DNA of 7,361 nucleotides from Paracoccaceae bacterium (GTDB taxonomy: Bacteria; Pseudomonadota; Alphaproteobacteria; Rhodobacterales; Rhodobacteraceae): contig PXDM01000076.1 of NCBI GenBank assembly GCA_003565055.1, forward strand, positions 1 to 7,361, written 5' to 3'. A program made the translations under genes and the position numbers. The notes below the pieces were generated by a model that had not been told where the DNA came from, did not search any database, and was given only the letters and a program-made list of their open reading frames with translations. Numbering within the stretch: position 1 is the first letter of the stretch; every line of letters starts with the position of its first letter. Of the stretch, positions 1 through 5,896 are shown one piece after another.

Positions 1-1622
1 AGCGCCCCCTCGCGTGCCGCGCGGATCATCACATAGGCGGACAGGCCCGCCGATGCCGCCACCCGCGCCGGCCCGGTCTTTGCCATGACGGCCGCGACGG
101 GGTCCTCGGGTCGTACTGGGGCACTGATCGTTGCGGCAGCCTGCTGCGCATCCTCCGTGATCCGGTCGCGCACGTCCTGCGCCTCAAACGGGCCGATCTG
201 CGCGGCTTTGAGCCTGTTGAACTGCGCATGTGCGTGCGTGGCAGCGGCAAAATCCCCGGTCTGAAAGGCGATGCGCGCTTGCGTGAGCGGCAACACCATC
301 CGGTCGGGGAAATGCGCCTGCATGGGGGCGAGCGCGGATGCGGCGGCTTCAGGGTCGCGGCGCGACAGCGCGATCTCGGCGCGCAACACGGCGATGTCGG
401 CCTCCTGCAGCCGGTCCAGAGCCAGCGCCTGCGCCTGATCGAGCGCGCGTGTCGCAGCCTGCAGGCGGCCAGCGGTCCAGAACAGCTCCGCGCGCAGGAT
501 CGCGCGCCGCGCGGCGTCGCGCACGCTTCCGGTGCCGCGCAGCGCGGCGAGATGCGCGAGCGCCCGCGCGGGCAGGCCAAGACGCTGTGCTGCGCGCGCC
601 GCGATCATGGCGCGCTCGGGCTCTGCGGGACGCGGCGCAGGGCGCGGGGCAAGCGCGCGCCAGTCGATCACGGCTTCCTGCGCGAAACCTGCGACATGGG
701 CGAGCCATGTGTGACGCGGGGCGAGACGCATCGCGGCCTGCGCATGCGCCCAGATCATCGCGGGATCAGCCTCCAGCGCCTGATGGATGCGCAGCCAGAG
801 CACATGCTCGATGCTCGCCCAGACCCAGGGGGTCTGCGGGTCGATGCGCGACAGGAGCGCCGCGCGCGCATCCTCCAGCGCGCCGGTTTCCAGAGCGAGA
901 CGGGTCTGGGCGCGCAACAGCGCAGGATCATCGGGGGGCGCGGCCCCTTGCCAGCGCGCAAGGACCTCGGGCGCGCGCTGGTAATCGCCTTCGCGCAAGA
1001 AGCTCTCAAACGCCTGCGCGGCAGCAGCGGCGGGCGGGTCCGGCATCTGCTGCGCGACGGCTTGCGCCAGCGCGCGCGCGCCATGGGCAGAATGCACGAG
1101 GCGCAGCTCCAGCGCCGCGCGGCGCGGTGTGGGGGCGAGCGCTGCGAGATCAGCGCGGGCGCGGTCAAACTGTCCGAAGGCGATCGCAAGCTCGGCGCGG
1201 CGCGTCAGATCGTCCGTCGCGGTTTCCGAGGCCGGGTCAATCGCTCCAAGCGCTTGCCATGCAAGCGGGAATTGCCCATGGCGCAAGGCAGCATTGGCAA
1301 GCGCCGCGCGCCGCCGATTGGCGCGCGAGACGCAGTCCCCCAATGCCGCAAGCCGCTGCGCGCGGTCCTGCGCCGGGCAGAGATCGAGTGCGAGGACAGC
1401 GAAATCTATGGAGCCGGGCCAGCGCTTTGCCGCGCGGCTTGCAGCCTGCGCGCCGGGCAGGTCCAGCCGCCACAGGTGCCGCAAGCCGCGCAGGATATCG
1501 CCATAGGGCGCGTCCTCGTCCAATGCGGCCAGCAAGCGCGCCTCAGGGCCCTGCGCATCCTGCAGCGGCCCTTGCCAGACGGTCGCATCGAGATCGTCAA
1601 ACAGGCCGCAAGCCCCGCTCAT
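1..1622 (-). CDS. Large alpha-helical TPR-like repeat protein, 3' end beyond the window
   Basis: I translated the minus strand from the ATG at 1622-1620 and found it open to base 1 with no stop: about 540 codons, so the gene is cut by the left edge. An in-frame stop (the end of the sulfotransferase gene) lies 15 bases upstream, so the frame cannot extend much further. The product is rich in Ala, Leu and Arg and consists mostly of repeated amphipathic helix pairs of the kind seen in TPR or Sel1-like proteins, for example around residues 140-160, 205-220, 234-256, 370-400 and 405-430. No strict TPR consensus, signal peptide or membrane segment is visible. The last ~40 residues are less repetitive and may lead into another domain outside the window. 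It follows the sulfotransferase closely without a strong Shine-Dalgarno, which suggests coupled translation. Its function is unknown; a scaffold role in glycan assembly is inferred from context only. Confidence is high that it is coding and low on the role. Confidence 0.82.
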   Translation of the reverse strand, partial: MSGACGLFDDLDATVWQGPLQDAQGPEARLLAALDEDAPYGDILRGLRHLWRLDLPGAQAASRAAKRWPGSIDFAVLALDLCPAQDRAQRLAALGDCVSRANRRRAALANAALRHGQFPLAWQALGAIDPASETATDDLTRRAELAIAFGQFDRARADLAALAPTPRRAALELRLVHSAHGARALAQAVAQQMPDPPAAAAAQAFESFLREGDYQRAPEVLARWQGAAPPDDPALLRAQTRLALETGALEDARAALLSRIDPQTPWVWASIEHVLWLRIHQALEADPAMIWAHAQAAMRLAPRHTWLAHVAGFAQEAVIDWRALAPRPAPRPAEPERAMIAARAAQRLGLPARALAHLAALRGTGSVRDAARRAILRAELFWTAGRLQAATRALDQAQALALDRLQEADIAVLRAEIALSRRDPEAAASALAPMQAHFPDRMVLPLTQARIAFQTGDFAAATHAHAQFNRLKAAQIGPFEAQDVRDRITEDAQQAAATISAPVRPEDPVAAVMAKTGPARVAASAGLSAYVMIRAAREGA

Positions 1623-1637
1623 CGCAGCCCGAAGCGC

Positions 1638-2435
1638 TCAGATCGCCGCGCGCAGCACATCGTCATATTCTTTGAACTCGAACTTGAAGAACCGCTCGGC
1701 GGCCTGCCGCTTGGGCCAGAGCAGGCCATGCAGGAAATAGAGCACATCAGAGCGCACCGGATAAGGCACGCTGGCCCAGACCCGCTTCTTCATGCGGGTG
1801 TCAAATTCCGCACGCGCTGCGGGGGGCATGTGATCAACGCTCAGCCCGACATGTTTGTAGACCTGCCTGACCATCTTGAGCGGCTCGGCCACGATATCTT
1901 CGTAATTCAGCACCAGAATATCATCGTAATGCTTCGCCCAGCGCTGATAATTCGCCATGTACGAGCTCATGTCGAAGACCCGCGCCTTGTCTATCAGCTC
2001 AAGCAGATCCTCACCGAATTCGATCTTCAGCTCATCCTTCGCGGCATTGTCGCTGCGCCACAGCATATGCATCCTGATCGCCGAAATCGCGCGCGCCAAA
2101 GGGTCGCGCAGCACATATATAACCCGCGCGGTCGGGTTGATCTCCTTGCATTCGGCGATATTGCGCTCCGACATCATCGAATATTCGGGCGTGAAATCCA
2201 TCGACAGGCGCGTCGGGTCATCCGGCAGCAGGAGCGTGCGATACCAGTCCACGCCGCGTTTGTGGTTCCAGTCCCAGAAATGCGCCTCCTTGGTGGTGGA
2301 GGTCACAGGCTCGCTATTGGGGAAGGAATAGGTCTGCGGATGCGCGTTGAGCACATGATGCAGCCAGCTCGTCGACGCTTTCTGCGCCCCGATGCAAAGT
2401 ATGTCAGCGCAGTTTTCGCGGGGGTGGCTCGTCAC
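1638..2435 (-). CDS. Sulfotransferase family protein (PAPS-dependent type)
   Basis: This 265-residue protein probably transfers a sulfuryl group from PAPS to a hydroxyl or amino group, most likely on a sugar. Residues 12-25 (ILCIGAQKASTSWL) match the 5'-phosphosulfate-binding loop, with K19 and S21-T22-S23. K49, E50 and H52 sit in a KEAHFWD segment resembling the KE-x-H-[FY]F motif of heparan/NodH-like enzymes, where the Glu is the proposed base. Residues 109-120 carry LRDPLARAISAI, matching the 3'-phosphate-binding pattern with R110, R115 and S118. Residues 172-198 (ILVLNYEDI... then a GL ending) match the usual late sulfotransferase segment. The length is typical for a single-domain bacterial member. 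No signal peptide is seen, so it is probably cytoplasmic. The start is the GTG at 2435, which overlaps the upstream stop in a GTGA and is preceded by GGAG (2446-2443) at 7-base spacing, pointing to translational coupling. The acceptor cannot be read from the sequence. Confidence 0.93.
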   Translation of the reverse strand: MTSHPRENCADILCIGAQKASTSWLHHVLNAHPQTYSFPNSEPVTSTTKEAHFWDWNHKRGVDWYRTLLLPDDPTRLSMDFTPEYSMMSERNIAECKEINPTARVIYVLRDPLARAISAIRMHMLWRSDNAAKDELKIEFGEDLLELIDKARVFDMSSYMANYQRWAKHYDDILVLNYEDIVAEPLKMVRQVYKHVGLSVDHMPPAARAEFDTRMKKRVWASVPYPVRSDVLYFLHGLLWPKRQAAERFFKFEFKEYDDVLRAAI

Positions 2436-3211
2436 GTCATTTCTCCGGTCTTGGCCTCGGCCAAGGATTTTTCGATTTCGGTCAAGGGCGCAGGCAGCTC
2501 CCAGCGGCTGCGATACTGCGCGATATGCTGCAAGGTGGCGCTGCGGTCCTGTGCCGCATGCGCGGCCCGGATCGCCAGCCCCCGGCGGAAGGCATTGTCA
2601 CCAAGCGCCAGCGAGGCTTCATAGGCCGCGAGCGCCGCGGTCGGGTCATCCGAGCGCATGTGGATGTCGCCGACCATACGCAAGGCAAATCCGGCGTTTT
2701 GCCAGCGGTCATCCTCGCCGTTGCGCACGACATCCATCAGGAGCGGCATGAAGCTCCTGACCAGCGGTGCCGCGCGCCGCATGCGGTTGAAATCCAGCGC
2801 CAGCCGCAGCGCGGCGGAGATTTCCGGGCCGGAAATCTCCGCGCCCGTCTCGGCGAGGCCAGACACGCGGTGAAGCTCGCGCTCCGCGATCTGCCACATG
2901 CGCAGGAAGTCGAGATATTGAAACAGCGTCAGCCCCGGCCCCGCCTGCTGCGCATCGGGGAAGCTCGACGCATCGCCCAGCCGGATCGGCTGGTCGAGGC
3001 AGGCCGCATCCTGCAAGCGCTCCACGGCGGCGCGCATCTTGTCTTCATGGCGCTCGGCATGCGGGTGATAGGCCCGGATCGTCGCGCCATCCGCCGAGAC
3101 ATTGGCAATGCATTCATAGCGATAGCGGCGCTGATTGGCCTCTTCCACGCGCCAGAAGACATCGAGGCCCTGCTCGCCCGAGACAGCAAATTCGGATAAA
3201 CCAACTGACAC
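2432..3211 (-). CDS. Hypothetical protein with one TPR-like segment
   Basis: This 259-residue protein starts at GTG 3211, supported by a strong Shine-Dalgarno GAGGGGAG (3226-3219) at 7-base spacing. Residues ~172-205 form a helix pair close to one TPR unit (ALRMVGDIHMRSDDPTAALA and onward to residue ~203), with further helices to residue 235. Residues ~95-120 and 135-165 also look helical. Residues 1-90 do not look like TPR: they alternate short strand-like stretches (AVSGEQGLDVFWRV, RYRYECIANVS, GATIRAYHP) and I do not recognise the fold. No signal peptide or membrane helix is visible. The gene lies 61 bases after the glycosyltransferase and overlaps the sulfotransferase by 4 bases, so it is probably part of the same glycan-related unit. 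A helper or scaffold for the sulfotransferase is an inference only. An internal palindrome (2814-2842) encodes the repeated peptide EIS-GP-EIS. Confidence 0.85.
   Translation of the reverse strand: MSVGLSEFAVSGEQGLDVFWRVEEANQRRYRYECIANVSADGATIRAYHPHAERHEDKMRAAVERLQDAACLDQPIRLGDASSFPDAQQAGPGLTLFQYLDFLRMWQIAERELHRVSGLAETGAEISGPEISAALRLALDFNRMRRAAPLVRSFMPLLMDVVRNGEDDRWQNAGFALRMVGDIHMRSDDPTAALAAYEASLALGDNAFRRGLAIRAAHAAQDRSATLQHIAQYRSRWELPAPLTEIEKSLAEAKTGEMT
2814..2842. repeat. 29-base intragenic palindrome with 14-base arms
   Basis: The left arm (2814-2827, GCGGAGATTTCCGG) and right arm (2829-2842, CCGGAAATCTCCGC) are exact reverse complements around the single base at 2828. It lies in the coding frame of the 259-residue protein, where both arms read as Glu-Ile-Ser around Gly-Pro. 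No T-rich run follows on the minus strand, so it does not look like a plain intrinsic terminator. Functions that could be considered are an mRNA hairpin, an intragenic regulator-binding dyad or a small palindromic insertion; none is shown. Confidence 0.7.
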
Positions 3212-3218
3212 GCGACGA

Positions 3219-3226
3219 CTCCCCTC
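3219..3226 (-). promoter_or_regulatory. Strong ribosome binding site that fixes a GTG start
   Basis: GAGGGGAG on the minus strand, 7 bases upstream of the GTG at 3211. It is the best Shine-Dalgarno in the window and decides the start of the 259-residue protein, which has no nearby ATG. Confidence 0.75.
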
Positions 3227-3238
3227 AAAGTTGTTCCA

Positions 3239-3267
3239 ACGCTATTGTGGACGACCCGGACTGTCAA
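3239..3267 (-). promoter_or_regulatory. Candidate internal promoter ahead of the 259-residue gene
   Basis: On the minus strand a perfect -35 box TTGACA (3267-3262) is followed after 17 bases by TAGCGT (3244-3239). The -10 box matches the TATAAT consensus at positions 1, 2 and 6 only. It sits in the 61-base gap after the glycosyltransferase stop and upstream of a strong Shine-Dalgarno. It could drive the 259-residue protein, the sulfotransferase and the large helical-repeat protein separately from the glycosyltransferase. It is a sequence match only. Confidence 0.42.
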
Positions 3268-3272
3268 ACGGA

Positions 3273-4835
3273 TCAGACAAGTTCGACGACCAGATCGCTG
3301 CATCTGAAACAGAAATTCGTCGCATGGCGCGGCAGGATAATCGACAGTTTGGGATGGGTGACCGAGGCGAGCCAGGCCGCAGGGATATCACGGCGCAAGA
3401 TGCATCCCGTATCGCGCTGGCAGCTATGGACGGTCAGATCACTGAGCCGGTAGCTCTGGCTCTCATCAAACTTGTCGAGACAGACCAGCGCGGTCTCGAA
3501 CAGATAGCCCTGCGCCGAGTCGAGCGCGGCATGCACGCGCAGCCCACGGTCTTTCTGCACGAAGTCTTCGAGTTCCAGCTCGACTGCGGACCAGCCGCCG
3601 GTATTCGGGAGTTGCAATTCCAGCATACGCGCCTGCGGGTCGATATGGAGAAGTTGACCATCCTCACCATTCTGCCGCGACAGGATCAGTTTGCCCGCGA
3701 AATACTGACCATGCGCGAGATGCTGCGCCGTGGCTTGCGACCCGGCAGCGGTCCAGAGATCATAGGCCTTGTTCTGGACGTCGCCGACGTTGGCTGGGAT
3801 GCGCTGCGTTGCCGCCGACGAGGGCGCGGCTCCCTGTTGCTGGGGCAGTTCGGCCATGATCCCCATCAATGTCGTGTGCAATTCCAGCCGCTCGCGATCC
3901 ATCCGCTCCTGCAGGCTGCGCATTTCGCCGTCGACCTTCTGCCAGATGGCGCTGGTCTCGTAATTCACTTCCGACAGCAGATCCGCCGCGAAACTGCGCA
4001 TGGTATCGGCGAGCGTATCGCTGGAGCCCAGTTGAAACCCTGGCCGCGCCAGATCCGCGAACATCCGCCAGTCATAGGACGGGTTGTCGAGCGTGTTCAT
4101 CAGCACATTGCGCGAATTATCCGAGGAGCGTTTGACCCGGCGATGATGAAAGGCGAGCTTGCGGTCGAGGATTGCCAGCCGGTTGCGCCCCAGAAAGCGG
4201 TTCATGAAGGCGCGGTCTTCCATGACGTCGAAGGCTTCGGGAAAGCCGCCCACTGCCTGAACCGCCTCGCGGCGCATGATCCATTGCACCGGATAGATAT
4301 CCTGACGGTAGCAGGCATAGGCCAGCGGGTTGAGGAAAAACTCGCCACGGAAGAACGCGCGGGGCAGATCGTCTTCGCCGGTCACGCGGATTTCCATACC
4401 GTCAGGGGTCTCGAAGAAATCTTCCTTGAGCGCCGTGACCTTGGCCGCAACCCCGCCGAGATCGTCGACATCCGGTTTCAGCCGCGTGTAGAAGGCAATC
4501 AGTTCGGACAGGAATTCCGGATCCCATGTGTCATCATCGTCGAGACAGGCGACAAAATCCGTCCGCAGCGCGGCAACGCCCTGATTGAAAGCAGCGGACC
4601 GGCCCATGCCGGGGTCGAGATTGAGCACCGTAAGCCGGTTGTCGGCACGCAATTCGTTGGCCTGCGCGACAATCGCATCGGCCAGAGTCGCCGCGTCGCC
4701 GCCATCATTGACCAGCATGATCTTCCAGTTACGGTAAACCTGCGCCTGCACCGTCGCCAGGGCACGGGTTACGAAAATCGGTCTGTCCTTGGTGCGAATG
4801 ACAATTCCGACCGAGATATCTTGTGAATTTTGCAC
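3273..4835 (-). CDS. Family 2 glycosyltransferase with coiled-coil linker and unknown C-terminal domain
   Basis: This is a GT-A-fold transferase that would add a sugar from a nucleotide-sugar donor to a growing glycan. With the start at 4835 it has 520 residues. Residues ~8-240 are the catalytic domain: the opening VGIVIRTKDRP, the nucleotide-binding LVNDGGD (41-47), the acidic DDDD then TWDPEF (99-108) at the DxD position, and an ED pair (206-207) in the place of the GT2 catalytic acid motif. Residues ~282-331 are charged and heptad-like (a probable coiled coil), followed by a Gln/Ala/Ser-rich linker. Residues ~348-520 form a separate, strand-rich domain with several Cys that I do not recognise. 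No membrane helices are visible, so it is probably cytoplasmic. Two starts are possible, GTG 4841 or GTG 4835. The purine-rich GGTGGGG (4847-4841) would overlap the first but sits 5 bases before the second, so I prefer 4835. It is first in the glycan-related operon. Confidence 0.92.
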   Translation of the reverse strand: MQNSQDISVGIVIRTKDRPIFVTRALATVQAQVYRNWKIMLVNDGGDAATLADAIVAQANELRADNRLTVLNLDPGMGRSAAFNQGVAALRTDFVACLDDDDTWDPEFLSELIAFYTRLKPDVDDLGGVAAKVTALKEDFFETPDGMEIRVTGEDDLPRAFFRGEFFLNPLAYACYRQDIYPVQWIMRREAVQAVGGFPEAFDVMEDRAFMNRFLGRNRLAILDRKLAFHHRRVKRSSDNSRNVLMNTLDNPSYDWRMFADLARPGFQLGSSDTLADTMRSFAADLLSEVNYETSAIWQKVDGEMRSLQERMDRERLELHTTLMGIMAELPQQQGAAPSSAATQRIPANVGDVQNKAYDLWTAAGSQATAQHLAHGQYFAGKLILSRQNGEDGQLLHIDPQARMLELQLPNTGGWSAVELELEDFVQKDRGLRVHAALDSAQGYLFETALVCLDKFDESQSYRLSDLTVHSCQRDTGCILRRDIPAAWLASVTHPKLSIILPRHATNFCFRCSDLVVELV

Positions 4836-4867
4836 GCACACCCCACCAAATTACATTATTCTTGTTG

Positions 4868-4881
4868 GATCATACCTGATC
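4868..4881. promoter_or_regulatory. Small dyad in the leader of the glycosyltransferase gene
   Basis: GATCA (4868-4872) and TGATC (4877-4881) form a perfect 5-base dyad with a 4-base spacer. On the minus strand it contains TATGAT (4874-4869), a five-of-six match to a -10 box, although no good -35 lies at the right distance. It could be an operator or part of a second promoter. It is short enough to be chance. Confidence 0.25.
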
Positions 4882-4898
4882 ACAGTCTTGGCATAGCA

Positions 4899-4928
4899 GC
4901 GCTAAAGGCTTCCTTAAAGCCCTGTCAA
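4899..4928 (-). promoter_or_regulatory. Candidate promoter of the glycosyltransferase-sulfotransferase operon
   Basis: A perfect -35 TTGACA (4928-4923) on the minus strand is followed after 18 bases by TAGCGC (4904-4899), or after 17 by TTAGCG. The -10 match is weak, but the arrangement closely resembles the TTGACA-N17-TAGCGT before the 259-residue gene. The spacer contains the short inverted pair GGCTT/AAGCC. The leader down to the GTG is noticeably AT-richer than the surroundings, as expected of a promoter region. Confidence 0.45.
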
Positions 4929-4950
4929 GCGACCAGCTCTGTTCCGGCTG

Positions 4951-4979
4951 CGCAAATCGGGCGCGCTTCGCCTTTTGCG
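4951..4979. other. Intergenic hairpin between the transporter and glycosyltransferase units
   Basis: CGCAAA (4951-4956) pairs with TTTGCG (4974-4979), with an inner GGCG/CGCC stem between them. A run of four T follows the inner stem on the plus strand. On the minus strand, which carries the transcripts, no clear T-tract follows, so it would be a poor terminator of the permease gene. With the dyads around it, this is the main structure in the 4836-5020 gap; no small gene is evident there. Confidence 0.3.
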
Positions 4980-4998
4980 TGATGGGCGCAGCGACAAC

Positions 4999-5019
4999 GC
5001 AACCCTGAGGTTGCAGGGT
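4999..5019 (-). terminator. Weak terminator-like hairpins just after the permease stop
   Basis: In the minus-strand transcript two overlapping, mutually exclusive 6-base stems can form: ACCCTG (5019-5014) with CAGGGT (5007-5002), and GCAACC (5014-5009) with GGTTGC (5004-4999). The bases that follow are only partly T-rich (GTTGTCG). The position directly after the stop codon fits termination, but the stems are short. Confidence 0.3.
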
Positions 5020-5020
5020 C

Positions 5021-5887
5021 TCACGCCATCCGCGCGCGCTGCACCGCCAGAATGCCCAGCATGATGATCGCGACCCCGACCATGTCGAGCAGACCCAGCG
5101 CCTCGCCCAGAAGCAGCGCGGCGACCGCGACACCGAAAAACGGGTTGAGGAAATGAAAAGTCGCCGCCTTGACCGCGCCGATGCGACCCACGAGCAGGAA
5201 CCAGACCCAGGTCGCGGCCAGTCCCGGCACCAGAACCGTGTAGCTGAAGGCCCCCGCGAGACGCCATGTCCAGTTGACCTCGGGCACTTCGAGAAGCATC
5301 GCCGGGCCGATCAGCATGGCCGCGCCGACAAGCATCTGCAGCCCCACGATCATCAACAGATTGCCGCCCATGCCCGACGCGCCGCGCACGCTCAGCGTGG
5401 CCACGGTCAGCGAGATCACCCCCAGCGCGCAGAGCGCCACCCCGAACAGGTCCACGCCCCCGGTGATCCGCCCGCCCATGATCAGCGCCACGCCCCCGAA
5501 CCCCGCGAAGAGCCCCGCAATGGCCAGCGGGCGCAGCCGTTCGCGCAGGATCAGCCAGCCAAAGAGCGCCACCAGAAGCGGCATGGTCGAGGCGATGATC
5601 GCCGCGAGCGATGCTTCGACCGTCTGCATGGCGACGAAATTCAACCCCAGATAGAGCGCATTCTGCGATATGCCGAACAGCACCGTCGCGCGCCATTGCG
5701 CCGGGGTCAGCTTCCAGCTCTGGCCCAGCGCGCGCGCAATCGCCACACCGATCAGCCCCGAGATCAGGAAACGCAGGCTCAGCGCATAGAGCGGCGGCAC
5801 ATCCGCGACGATCATCCGCGCCGAGGTGAAGGCCGAGGACCACATGAAGGCAAAAGCCAGTCCGATCAGTATGGCGCGCAGGTCCAT
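5021..5887 (-). CDS. EamA/DMT-superfamily permease
   Basis: This 288-residue inner-membrane protein has about ten hydrophobic segments arranged as two EamA halves (about residues 5-137 and 146-283), the standard architecture and length for drug/metabolite transporter family members such as RhaT/YdcZ/RarD-like exporters. Typical marks are the FAFMWSSAF start of helix 1, the first-half ending LRERLRPLAIAGLFAGFGGV and the second-half LNPFFGVAVAALLLGE followed by a final helix and a basic C-terminus. The substrate cannot be predicted; relatives export amino acids, metabolites or drugs. The ATG at 5887 is preceded by AGGGG (5898-5894) at 6-base spacing, and this site overlaps the stop of the upstream MATE gene. 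The two transporters are therefore almost certainly co-transcribed and possibly coupled. It ends about 185 bases before the glycosyltransferase, which appears to start a new unit. Confidence 0.92.
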   Translation of the reverse strand: MDLRAILIGLAFAFMWSSAFTSARMIVADVPPLYALSLRFLISGLIGVAIARALGQSWKLTPAQWRATVLFGISQNALYLGLNFVAMQTVEASLAAIIASTMPLLVALFGWLILRERLRPLAIAGLFAGFGGVALIMGGRITGGVDLFGVALCALGVISLTVATLSVRGASGMGGNLLMIVGLQMLVGAAMLIGPAMLLEVPEVNWTWRLAGAFSYTVLVPGLAATWVWFLLVGRIGAVKAATFHFLNPFFGVAVAALLLGEALGLLDMVGVAIIMLGILAVQRARMA

Positions 5888-5896
5888 CGTTTTCCC

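Noticed and set aside
228..2624. 798-codon open frame on the plus strand
   Set aside because: It runs antisense across three well-supported minus-strand genes, including the sulfotransferase with its motifs. The product is Arg/Gln/Gly-rich with no domain, as expected of an antisense frame in GC-rich coding DNA.
3135..4826. 563-codon open frame on the plus strand
   Set aside because: It is antisense to the glycosyltransferase gene and has no recognisable motif; the minus-strand product has clear GT2 features.
4836..5020. Possible small gene or RNA in the intergenic gap
   Set aside because: No start with a convincing ribosome site opens a frame of useful length, and the hairpins are short; it reads better as terminator plus promoter space.
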